From positions 1,674,001 to 1,738,000 of the forward strand of contig WBMV01002681.1 of NCBI GenBank assembly GCA_013396655.1: DNA of 64,000 nt. Reading direction: 5' to 3'. This DNA is from Campylorhamphus procurvoides. Its lineage: Eukaryota; Chordata; Aves; Passeriformes; Dendrocolaptidae. Made by a program: the position numbers and the translations under genes. The notes under the pieces were generated by a model, which saw only the letters and a list, made by a program, of their open reading frames with translations, did not search any database and was not told where the DNA came from. Positions 1 through 12,001 of this stretch are shown here, one piece after another. The first letter of the stretch is position 1, and each line of letters starts with the position of its first letter.

Positions 1-769
1 AAAAAGGCCATTTTCAATACCAGTCTTGCCTTTTTTTTTTTATTGAGGACTTTGAGATTTCTTGGTGTGGCTGCTGAAAAGGGATGAAATGATACGAATA
101 TTCAGGCAATCATATTTCTTTTTTTCCCTTTTGAAAGCATTGTACTCTCTATTTTAAATCACAGAATTTTTTATTAAAAAAATGTAATTTAATAGTAAAG
201 GGACATATAATAGCAAAAAAAATCCACTGTGTGCTGTAGGCAATGTTATGGAAAATTTTAAAATACCCATTGTAGTCCTACTAAAAATAGCAAAATTCTA
301 ATTTGCTTACATCTGAAATTCATGTTTCACTGCTTTTATCTTTGTTAGTTATTTACATCCTGGTCTTGCAGGTGAGTTTCTTTGGAGGAAGTGGCCTGTT
401 TGTATAGGAAGGTGATTTTACTTCTGTGGAAAGGAGGGGCAAGTTACTAGCCCTAAGGCCAACTGGTAATATTTCTGATTTGGCAATACTTTACACTACT
501 TTTGCATAACATAAAGAACTGCACAGCATGCAAGGTAATAGAAAGGCATTTATAGTGACAGTAAAAGTGTGCCTTAATTATTTCATAGATGGTTTTCAGT
601 AATTTTAAATTGGAGGAAACCAGCTAGAAATACCTTGTTAAGGAATATTACTGGAGATAATAGATTTATTCATAAAACTTGACAATCTGAAATAAATCAA
701 ATTGACCTTTATCTCCACCTACAAAATTAACTATCCCCTATTTTTAATGGAAAAACAAGCCTATTAGAT

Positions 770-792
770 ATTACAGTCTTCTAGACTGTAAT
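770..792. repeat. Perfect 10-bp inverted repeat, 3-bp loop
   Basis: ATTACAGTCT and AGACTGTAAT separated by TCT, in intergenic DNA downstream of SCIN. Confidence 0.8.
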
Positions 793-3700
793 GCCTGATT
801 GTTACCCAGATCCATTCAAACTTTACACAGCTTTATAATAACACATTTTACAATTAATTCCACGAGGATGGATACTGCCTAGCTCCAACCCTTATTGGAG
901 GTATTTTAATTTTAAACATAAAATGTATAAAGCTTGCCTTTATCTCTTGTTCTGCTTTAAAGCAGTCATTACATTATATTTTGGTGCCCTAGAAAAGGGT
1001 ACAGAACTGATGTTTTTCTAAGGTATAGCATATCCAACACACTAGGAGTTGGAATGTTGTAGATTATGCATTTTTTTGGAAGAAGAGTTTTATGACATCT
1101 GGGAGGTACTTTTAAGATTAGGTAGAACTAACATCTCCAGCAACATGAGCATACCTGTGTTTGTAAATATATACATGAAAATGATCCATGCTCTCCAGAA
1201 AATGCTTGGACATTCCCTACAGTTAATTTATCACATCTACCTGTTGTAACTTGCTATGAAGTGAATTATGAACTCTCTGGGACTGGGACTATTTTTCACT
1301 GTAAGTCTTCTCAGTGTTTTGCACCTTGATCTTAATTAATGCCTGTAGGCATTTCTGCAAAACAACTATTAAATAACAATCAAGTTGATCAACTCCTCCC
1401 ATACAGTTCATGCTACTTTAGAAGTCAAATATACAGACTGGGCAGGTGTTCCAGGTGTTATGGAGTAATGGTATCTAAATTAGTAGGAGTGTAGAAGGGT
1501 TGACACATTCAGCCTTTCATAATTGAAGGTAAGGGTGAAGCAAGACTTTGATTATCCTGTAGAAGTCTTGAATGAAGGAGGTATACAGAAAGAAGTGTAC
1601 TTACTTTCTTTTCAGGTGTGTAGCTAAATGAGGGGAGCAGGCTGGTCTTAGATGACAAATAACTGCAGATATATGTAAGAGGAAACAATGGAAAAAGGCT
1701 CAAGCCATGTGCAGGACCAGGCTTCCAATGCTGTAGCTATTAACTGACTTTGTGAAACTCAGATAGGCCTTATTAGGGATATGGACCATGAAATTGGTTG
1801 AAATGTTGCCAAGAAAGAATCGGCATACAGTGAAAAGATAAGACTCTTGGAAATTTTAATATTATTACTCAGCAGAAACTTAGGTTACCTCTTAATACAC
1901 ATCACCTCATGCACTGCAGGAGCTATCTCACAGTACCCAGATAACAAAAATGCAAAGAATCATCAAACATCTATTTGCTGCACATATTTTTTACAAGAAA
2001 CCGTCTTTCATATGAAGATAGCGATTCATGGCAACTAGAAGCTAGCAGTTCATGAGACATTTACTGTAGCAGGATATAGCTGTCATTAGTGCTGGTCATT
2101 TTAAAAGATAAATTCCACTCAAGAAGGTATGACTTGTTATACGATCACATCTAGTGACACAGAAGATGAGAAATTCCTTCCAAAGCAAAGTCAGTGGACT
2201 TGAAATTCCTTATCCAGATAAGCACAGTATTCCTTTTGTTTTGCTTAAATACCATCATTCTGTAGAAAAGACTAGTGACATTTATTATCCAGTACAATAG
2301 CTAATCACCTTAGAGCTATTTTTTAATAGCACCATTCTTGTGTGTAACAAATTTGATACAAATCAAATGAAAAATGAAATATCAGACAAATGACCCAGAG
2401 TCCTTATACTGCAGATGCAGGGAGGTATAGCCAGAAGTGTGGAACAGTAAAGGACCGAAACACACATGAGCAAATGCCTAAGGAGACAGAGGAAGGAACC
2501 ATAAAGCTGAATTAGTTGTAAAACACAAAGGAATGAATCACAAGGAGAATGAAATTATTGCAAGGACAATGCATTGCCAACCACAGATGGCTGGCATATA
2601 GTGATAGGATCTCAACCCCCAGTCTGCATGAGAGAGACACGTTAGAAACCTCACACCACCAATTCTTGCTGCTCCATGTGGAAATCGAGCAGATTTCTCA
2701 ATGTATATGAAAGAGAAGATTCAATTGCATTTCAATACAGTGACATGGCAGACCTAGGCTGGTGTAATATGTAATAATGAATGTATAATAGAAATAATGT
2801 TTATTATTATAGTATCTAATGGTAGCTTCATTTTACGTTCAAAAATTGAAGTTACAAGTTACTTCTCTTCAACTATGCCTGGGATCTAAGATCAGAGTTA
2901 AAAAAGTATTGCTTTGAGTTGTCATTATATAGTTCTAAAAGAATATAAAAATACTACAGCAGTTTCACCACAGGTTTTGAGAACCTTCTTGAACATGAGC
3001 TGTAAGAATGAAATAGCTGACAAATTGCAACATATGAAGTTTTGCTCTTAAGACCATCCCTTAAAATGACGTACAAAATATTGTGCACAAAGAAGCCCTT
3101 TATCATCTTTGCTACATCTGCTGAAGTCTTTCATGATGACTTACATGTTGCATGAATTATTTTGCTTTGATTATTAAAAAGTAGTTGCTGGTAGAAAACC
3201 TAATTTGTTTCCTCACAATAAATAGCAAAGCTTAGAGCATTGGGAGATGGAGTTGCTGTGTGTTACAATTTAAGTTACCCCTCTGATTAGACCAGGTAAT
3301 TAAATTTATTCTCATATTATGTACCTTCACATGAAGTCTGAAATTTACATTTTGCTACTTTCATTTTCATAAATAAACATAATGCCACATAGCAGGCTAA
3401 CGAAAAGCCTTGTTCTTTGATACTGGCAGTCATACTTTGTTGCATCTTCAATGATGCTTAGGTGCGTTAGCTGAAAGAAAGTGGTACTAGCTCATAAATG
3501 TTCTAAGTCACGCTTGAACAAGTGTTGGCTCAGGGTGACTGAAATTGTAATCTCCACCTTCCAAACTCTGTGAATTTTGGTTGCTTCATCCTCTGATAGG
3601 AGGGCGGTGCCTCCATGTTTGTAGAGAGCAGAGAACAGTCTGACCACTTTGTGTACATGTTGTGTGAGTGGAGCACCTTCTCCTTCCTGCAGCCAGGTGG

Positions 3701-4216
3701 GACAGCAAAAGGGCTGTCCCCAACAGTGTCTTGTGTTAAGGACGTGTATCGCAAAACTCTCTGCCTTATGAATTGTTCATTTAATAGCAGCGTGTAATCA
3801 ATAAAGGCTAAGCATAGATTCTGTCTTCATGTGATACAAAGTTTATGGTCACAAAATCCATACCCTGATGTATTACTAGTTATGGGGCAGTTTTAAAGAG
3901 TAGAAAAAAGCATTATTGTTTTCTGTACCCTTGGTTTCCAGTCTCCTTACCTGCACTTCACTAAGAAGCTGGCACTAAAAAAATCCCCAGCAAATATGTT
4001 TCTTTAATAAATGGAAAAAATACCTCCTGCCTTAATCCTTCAGTATATGAGGGGAAGCTTCTGCACCATGAGTAATATTCCAGTGTTTAACATGTCATAC
4101 TACACACAAGAAAGCCTTGGCTTGCATGTTTTCTTCAATGGTTTTACACTGATCAAAGACATATATTCACCTCAGCAACAGGTTCCCCACCCCCTGCCCT
4201 GAGTTTGTGACAGCAT

Positions 4217-4254
4217 TTTTGGGTTTTTTTGTTGTTTGTTGTTTTTTTTTTTTC
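4217..4254. repeat. T-rich low-complexity tract
   Basis: GGGTTTTTTTGTTG followed by GTTTGTTG and a 13-T run, in intergenic DNA. Confidence 0.7.
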
Positions 4255-7200
4255 TGGAAATACTAACTTGAGTCAGTCGCACTCTTTTGCTGAGAATGCT
4301 GGGCTACTCAGTGCTACTGTTTGAAAATCTTGGCAGTTAGAGAAATGATCCCCAGGTCTTTATTTTCCTCCCACTATTTTTTAGCTCCAGAAAAGCCATG
4401 GGCACTTTGGAGCTTTTTTTTTTATATGCCAGAGAAATTCCAAACAGTTTAAAATTCTATCAAGCTGAGATTTCACTATTAGCTGCCATCTCCTCACAGT
4501 GCTTCCTTTGAAAAGGGTTGCACAGTTTTTAAATATAGCACTTTAATGCAATGGGAGCAGTTTGCAAGCAGATTACTACAATTTCAAATACAAATACAGG
4601 AGCAACATCTGTTTTATTTTGCTTCTGCATAGCTAGATTTAATATGTGACTGTATATTCCCAGTTCCAGAATAATAACGGAAATATAGTAATATAATGGA
4701 TACTGCTGTTTGCTTTGTGATATAGCTAGCAGAGAGTAACAACGAAGGAAAGAAAAAAAATCTGCAATTTTTTTCTTTTCTAAAGAACTTTATAAATATT
4801 GTATAACTATTTAACATGTATAAGGGTGCTGAGATTTGCTGGAATTGTAAAAGATACGAAAACCAAACAGACTTTGAACATCAGAACTAAGAAGGTTTTT
4901 CTCTGAATAATTTGTGTCTCAGTTAATTTACTGTAGTAGAAAGAAAATGATACAAGTTCTGACTGAGGCTTCTGACTAAGTGTTTATAGGATGAAACATT
5001 CATTTAAGCCACTTATTTGCTAACAATCTGTCTGCTTGCAACGGTTACTTATTTAAAAACTATGCTTTGTTCTTCAGGTGATGCATGTATCTGAAAGGAA
5101 GTGCCAGGGCAGGAAGAAGCACACAGCACTTAGTTCACAGAGCAGGATTTACCCTACGGTTAATGAAATGCTTAAATGACAAGTACAGTGCACTGAACCT
5201 GCCATGAGAGAATTTCAAAGACAGTCACAAAAGACAAAATGCTAAAGCTCCACTAATTTGCAGGGATTGGCTTGTCCCTCTGGCTGGCTGGAGCAGGGAG
5301 CCTGTGCCTATGTATTGTGAGCACAGCTGGTTCTTGGATGTGTTCCGACCCTTTTGGCAAGAGCTGAGAGCTGATGTGCATCCAATAAATGGGGTCCACT
5401 GTAAAAATGGGCAGGCTGTTGATGTGTATTAACTTTCTGTAAATCAAGTTAAGTGCACACCTTGAAGAAGAAATTCAATTGCTTATCTCTCCTAAAAAAA
5501 GCATCACAGCAATAGAAACAGATTTCACAGAGATTGCAGTGTATGGGAATAAAATTTTATGGGAGATATGTCTAAGCTCCCAGGAGGGCTGTGACAAATT
5601 TAGTCTCTCCTTCAGTGTATAATAATGCAGGTAGCACAGTGATAATATCACAGCTCCTTGAGCTTGGTGCTTAAAGGTAACAGCTGATAGAAGTCCCCTC
5701 TGAGACAATGAATAGAGCACAAACAATTTATTTGATGTTCTCCAACCACTGTTTGGTGATTTATCAGTGCTCCTAATCATGGGAGCTTGCAAGTGCTTCT
5801 TATAACTTCTGGTCACATACAGAACAAATATGTATGGAATATAGCTACTCTCTGGCTTTCTGAAAGCATCTCTTTCTTAGATGAGTAAAAAGAAAGTCCT
5901 GCTGGCTCCCTAGATACAGGGGAAGGGTTTATTTTTAATTTTTTTAAATAAAGGAAATTTATTAATTTTAATCAGATAACTGAGCTCAAGTGTAGTTGTA
6001 ATTTCTTTCATGAGGTAATTAATAAACAATATTCCTGAAGAAAAACAGCATGCTTTAACAGATAAATTAACTTGATGTTTTTAAACCATAGAAAACTGGT
6101 AAAGCCCACTGAGCATATGTGCAGTCCACTGGTCTCATATTCCATAGTGCTTGCTTCACTTCCTACTAGAAGCCTTCCCCAGATTGTTCATTTTAGCTCT
6201 ATAGTTGTGAGGCATTTATGAGGAGTTTTCAAAAACTGTCACTGGACAGATCTTTTAATCTGTCTTTTAGTCAGGTACACAGGAGAAAATACTTAATCTG
6301 GCCCAGCAAAAAAACCCATAAATTTGCACTCAGAATTATATATTACCCAATTTTTTGCTTGCAAAAAAGGTCAGACTTCTGACTGGCTTCTCATTTGGAG
6401 ACTTACTAGGGACTAGGAGTTTTGAGCTAAGAGCTACCTGCATTTACCCCTCTTCCAACCCAACAGTACTTCAAGATATAGTACACACAAACTGTGATGT
6501 AGCAAGTCTACAGCTTTGTCAGGTGTGTGGCGGCTGGATCCAGCCCTTGAAAGTGTTTGGATTTTGACCAATACATTAAATTCTGCTTTGAAGCAGGAAG
6601 GTGTTAAAAATCAGCGTTACAGGAGGAAATGGAAAGAGTAAATACTCCTTTGTTTTGATTTCTGGTATGAAACATAGACTTTAATCTGCAGAATATAAAC
6701 AAGAGCTAAGCATTCTTGATTGGATTTTTCTCAAACCTAAACAGAGTTGTTTGGCTGCAGGTGATAAGAACTACAGTTTCAGTGTCTGCAAAGGAGTTCT
6801 TTCCCCCAGGGCCAAGGACAGTTTCACCAGTTAGCCTGAACTGCTGCATGAAGGTTTCAGTTCTTTCACTGAGAAACCATGGGCATCTGATACTTAAGTA
6901 CAGGATATCTGTTGCAGTTTCTAAAACTTAAGCAAAAAAAAAAAAATTCTGTTACAACACTTGAGAGTTTCAGTGTGAAATCCGAGCCTATTACAGTGTA
7001 CTACAGCAAAAACCAACCCTTATCCTAGGGAACTACCAAGCTTATATTTATGATTAGATGAAAAAGGAAAGAAGAAGCAAACCAAAGGAGGAGGATGAAA
7101 GAACAAGGTTTCAGGGAAGACAAACACTGTGTGGGTGGGGAGCAGTAATTTCAGCTCCTTGCTCAGCTGTTGTCTAGAATTTTTAAATCTTATCAGCTCA

Positions 7201-8960
7201 CTATGTCTGCTTTTTAAGCTAACAGTAAATTTCAAAATGAATGCAAGATTAGGCCTACTTTTTGATAAACTTTAAAGGTTAAGTCACCTAAAAATTGATT
7301 TCAAAGCTGATCATGAGAGTGCTAGGCACTTTCTTTCACACTTCTAGGTTTCAGTTCTTGGATGGAAACAACAGTAAACTTACTTTGAAGACCGTATAAA
7401 ATCCGTTCCTGCAAAATCATTTTTGCCTTCCTCTCACAGGGAATATGATTCAAACAAACCACATCATACATTCCAGTTTCATAATATTGAAAAAGAGAAG
7501 TCTCTCAGAGAATCTGGCACCAAACAGCTGCTGCCACTAAAATTGTAAACATGTAAAAACTTGCCGAAATATTAATTTTTAAACACATACATTTTAAAAT
7601 CTTTTCTTGATATCACAGCATTTTATCAGAATATACATTTCCCCTGCTCTGGCTCTCATGGCCACATCACACTACTTAGCAGGCTTTAAACAAAGTAAGG
7701 AAGGCAGATAAACAAACTTGGGGAGGAACAGATTGTTTTAGCTGAGATTTTAATCGTGTTACTTAACTCCAGTGAATAGAGACAACACTGCAAAAGCCAG
7801 TAATTCAGAGTGCTGCCGGGGTAAAAAACTCTGCAGTTTTCATCTCCTCTTTGAAGGCCTTCCTCTTCACCCCTATGAGGACTGATCAGAGAAGTTTAAG
7901 GAAGAGTCCAGGCCAGACTCTAGGAAGCAGAAGCAGCAGTGGTATACTATAAATATAATCAATTTTTTTCTAAATGAATTACTGCATTCAAGGCCCCTCT
8001 ACTATTGGGAAAGAAAAATAAAACAAATAATACATCTTTACGTAAGGAAAAAATACGCATGGACATACTGTAAACAGAAAGAGTCTATTTAGGGAATTCT
8101 TTATGATGCTTTGAAGACTTTGTATTTCTGATGGCAAGTGATATGATAAATATATAATGCATACAGCTCATGAGTAGATGCAGCCCCAAACAATCTTCAA
8201 AGGAAGCATCAGAAAGCTTTAAAGAGAACAAATGGTTGCATCCCTTCCTCGCAGTTGAACAATGGAAGGCCTCTGAAGCCACAGGTCATTCTGTGAAAGC
8301 CTGTTACTAAGTCTTAAGAGATCTGGCCTGCTGAGTCTCTCTTTAAGAGCCAACCCCTTTTGTTTAGGGACACTGACATCTGCACCGTCTTTCATCTCAA
8401 CACAACTGCAGTTAGAGGGATTTTTAGGTTAGCACCACTGCAAATCACTCACCTTTGAGTCTTTGCTGAGGACTGATTGAAGGCACAGCAGTCTGGCACA
8501 TAAAGCATATATGTCTTTCTGTGGTTTTCACACCTGTGATAATTCAGAGTTGAGACAAAACGATAGCCATTAGCAGTCACAACAGAGACCCTAACTCCAA
8601 GCTTTCACTGTGAGAGAACAACTCAATTTTGTGAAACCAATAGCAGCAGCCAGCAGACATTTTTTCAAGCGTGGAGATAACATTTAAATGGTAAACAAAA
8701 GCCTCTACATGAACAAGATATTTGGTAATCTTCATCTGTAGTCAGGGGTACTTTTTGGTTCTCTCAATTCATATTCTAGACTGTGGACAGGACCCCTCAC
8801 ACTCAGCCTCTGGATTGAATGCGTGTCAGTGGATGTCTGTTACACAGTAATAAAAGAAGAAAGATCCAATAAATTATCAACAGCCACAGTCCCTGAGTCA
8901 CCCAGAAAATACCACTTGCCAGAAGCAAAATGAACTGTACTACAGAGACCTCATGTCTTT

Positions 8961-9882
8961 ACAGAATCAACTAGGTTGGAAAAGACCTCTGAGGTCATTG
9001 AGTCTAACCTTTGACCCAACACCACATTGTCTACCAAGTGCCACATCCAGTCTCTTCTTAAATACCTCCAGGGACGGTGACTCTACCACCTCCCTGGACA
9101 GCCCATTCCAATGCCCAGTCACCCTCTCTGTAAAGAACTTCTTCCTAATGTGTAACCTAAACCTCTCCTGGTGCAGCTGAAGACTGTGCCCTCTTGTCCT
9201 ACCAATACCTGCCTCGCTATAGCCTCCTTTCAGGCAGTTATAGAGAGTGATAAGGTGTTCCCTGAGCCTCCTCTGCTCCAGGCTCAACAACATTTTTCAT
9301 CTCCAGTTTGAACATCCCCAGCTCCCTGAGCCACTCCTCAGAGAACTTGTGTTCCAGTCCCTTCACCAGCCTCCTTGCCCTTCTTTGGAACCGCTCCAGC
9401 ACTTCAATATCCTTCCTAAACTGAGAGGCCCAGAACTGGACACAGCACATGAGGTGTGGCCTCACCAGTCCTGAGTATAGGGAAAGAATCCCTGATCATG
9501 TTGGCCACATTATTCCTGATACAGGCCAGGATATCACTGGCCCTCTTGGCCACCTGGGCACACGCTGGCTCATGTTCAGTTTCCTGTCAGTCAGAACCCC
9601 CAGGTCCCTTCCTGCCTGGCTGCTCTCCAGCCGCTCTGTCCCCAGCCTGTAGTGCTCCATGGGGTTGTTGTGGCCAAAGCGCAGGACCCGGCACTTGGTC
9701 TTGTTGAACCTCATACTATTGGATTCAGCTTATCTATCCAGCCTGTCCAGGTGCCTCTGCAGAGCCCTCCTGCAGATTGACACTCCTACTCAACCTGGTG
9801 TCATCTGCAAATTTGCTAATTCAGATCATCAATGAAGATATTAAACAGGACTGGGCCCAGCACTGATCCCTGGGGAACAACA
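8961..9882 (-). mobile_element. CR1 LINE, 5'-truncated, minus strand
   Basis: About 920 bp matching the end of a CR1 retrotransposon. On the minus strand, pieces of the reverse-transcriptase ORF are visible in different frames: [10 protein letters not shown] and [18 protein letters not shown] near 9500-9710, [20 protein letters not shown] and [10 protein letters not shown] near 9320-9465, and [20 protein letters not shown] with [16 protein letters not shown] near 8990-9140. Frame changes show it is long dead. The left edge is the CR1 3' UTR (rc of AGGTTGGAAAAGACCTCTGAGG). No target duplication was found, as is usual for CR1. Confidence 0.92.
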
Positions 9883-11449
9883 GCAGCAGAAAAATTTCAG
9901 GACGTGGAAGATCAGAGAAGATGCCATACCTTTTAAAAGCAAACATTCTCACTCTCCAGGTCAAAGTAAAGACTTACCTGAGGATTTTGCTATTTCTTTG
10001 TTAATACAGCAGAGCCTTGTCTTCCCTTCACACTTACAATCCCCAGAACAGCTGCTCCCAATCTGGAGAAGAACTTGTATCAACCTGATGCAGATGAACT
10101 CATGGTTACAGCTTTAAAGGAGTGCTCTGGCAAAGCAACACTGAATAGGGCTTCTCCAGACAGGAGGTATCTATTTTTGCTTATACTGTGTTAAACATAA
10201 AGGCTTTTATTTCTCAGCTGAGCTGGCCCCTGCCCTTTCTCTGCTGCCCCAATGTCACCATTGGTGGAGCTTCACCTGTGCTTCAGCAGGTCTCCAAGGC
10301 ATCACACTCATCTTGTTTAATCTTGCTCTGAGCAACTGGCAGCTTGGCACCAATAACCTGGGCAGTTGTCTGGATTACAAGCAGTACCTACAAGATGAGT
10401 GTTGAGAAGTGACTTCAGTAGGTCAAGCATTGTACAAACACAGTAAGAGACAAGACAGCTTAAATAAACAGGGAAAGGATCAAAGAAATCTTCATTTAAT
10501 AGGTAGAGAATAGAAGCACTGAATTCAGTCATTTACTTCACACAGACCACAGGAAATATAGGTATCGGAATCCTTGTTTGCTGTGGACAAATTTCCATCA
10601 CCTTTTCTCACACAATCTTAAGAAAATATCACTTTGAGCTTTGAAAGTGGGATTATTTGGATGCTGGAGCACGTCTTCAAATGCTAGGATGGGACACGGT
10701 CTGGCAGCAGAAGGCATGTGAGATAGCTAATGTTGACTGGGCCTATCTAGCAAGAGCTTGTTAGAGTGGGCTTCTTTCATGTTGTCCTTGCTGTAGAGAC
10801 ATTCACTGCCACTCCTATCCACTCTCCCTGCTGCTACAAATAACTTCTCACCAAAAGACAATAGGAGAGCAGCTGGTCAGTGTTGAGAAGGACAACAACC
10901 TTGACCACCATCTAGAGAGATCCACAGCCCCACTCAGCTTGTTAAGTGTGGCCTCTGCTGTGCTGCCATGCCTGTGACCTTTCTGAGCCGCCTCTGTAGA
11001 AATCTGGGCCGCGAGGGAAATTTGTCTTTGATTCCTCTTGTCAATGGTCCATTTTAATCAGGATTGTTTCTGTAGCTGCTTCTTCTGTAGGAAGAGCATC
11101 AGACAACAAAACACATAGTGGGCTGCTGGGTAAGTGATGCTAAAATCACCTGATTGCATCGACCCTTGATGTTAATATTGCTGTGAAATCATCCTGAGTC
11201 ACCTTTAGGTGTCTGTTAAAGAGCAGCAGGGAGAGCTGTGCTCTTTTAGCACTGGCCAAGAGGCTTTGTTAGGATAATCAAAGCGTTTTGCTTCTAAAGA
11301 AAACATGCCAATCTCTGGGCCTTTCAGTGACATATTGTTCAGATTGTCCCAGCTTTCCTGCTTGAATTCCTGATACTTCCCCAAAGAAGCATTGCAAGTA
11401 CCGTCACTGTCCCTGCTTGCCACCATCCAGGTGATTTTCTGAGGAGATG
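9883..11449. other. Intergenic between CR1 and solo LTR; no gene recognised
   Basis: No conserved coding pattern, RNA gene or recognisable repeat was seen. Confidence 0.65.
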
Positions 11450-11455
11450 ATCTGC
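11450..11455. repeat. Left target-site duplication ATCTGC
   Basis: Exact 6-bp direct repeat abutting the TGT end of the solo LTR; its partner is at 11996-12001. Confidence 0.88.
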
Positions 11456-11995
11456 TGTGGGGGAACCCCCCTTGGATAAATGGAAAGCAGAATCATCAAC
11501 TGAACTGGCGAAACCAGTCTCAAAAGAAGAAGCTTACCACGAATGGATGAGACATGTTTAGGACAAGATCCCATGCTGACAAGTTGCTGTTTTAAAAGTT
11601 TTTAATGTTCATACAGTATAGTTAGTAAGTTGATGTATTAGATAAGTGATTATTACGATTCCATTACTTTTGTACTGTTAAATGTTCTGATTGGTTGTTA
11701 GAGATCCAGTTACAATACCCTGATTGGTTGATGTATCCCTGGAACCCTATTGGCTGGCTGGTGGTGCATTGCAGCACCACCTTATAAGGCTGACCACTCC
11801 CAGTTTTCCCTTATATGTTGTAACCCCTCCTTCCCTTTCCCTTTCTTGTCGCGCTCCGCCCTTAACACCTCCCAAGTTCCAGAACCCTCCATCCCAACCC
11901 TATAAAAGTCCCATGCGCCCTTCAATAAATGTCCATTCCTGTTCTCAACCTGCTTCGGTGTGGACTGCCCCTTTTGTTCCCGGCGGAACGCGACA
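11456..11995 (+). mobile_element. Solo LTR of an endogenous retrovirus, 540 bp, 6-bp target duplication
   Basis: Starts TGTGGGGGAACCCCC and ends GGAACGCGACA, so it has TGT...ACA termini. It is flanked by identical ATCTGC at 11450-11455 and 11996-12001. Regulatory parts in order: three inverted CCAAT boxes (ATTGG at 11690, 11723, 11749), TATAAAAG at 11901-11908 and AATAAA at 11924-11929, implying a very short R region. No gag, pol or env is present, so it is a recombined solo LTR. A 6-bp duplication fits class II (alpha/beta-like) retroviruses; the family name is unknown to me. It lies about 4.2 kb past the SCIN stop, in the opposite orientation. Confidence 0.88.
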
Positions 11996-12001
11996 ATCTG
12001 C
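11996..12001. repeat. Right target-site duplication ATCTGC
   Basis: Exact copy of 11450-11455, abutting the ACA end of the solo LTR. Confidence 0.88.

Larger units (their letters stand above)
1..8960. other. Intergenic, downstream of SCIN; no gene recognised
   Basis: AT-rich unique-looking sequence. Open frames here are short (the longest is 113 codons, minus strand at 5475-5816), with no family motif and no splice-linked partners. Only the small hairpin at 770-792 and a T-rich tract near 4217 stand out. Confidence 0.7.

Noticed and set aside
5475..5816. 113-codon minus-strand open frame in the intergenic region
   Set aside because: No family resemblance, promoter or partner exon; likely chance.
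8967..9714. Five overlapping open frames near 9 kb, suggesting a gene
   Set aside because: The minus-strand frames are pieces of the CR1 reverse-transcriptase protein in a decayed element; the plus-strand ones are their shadows.
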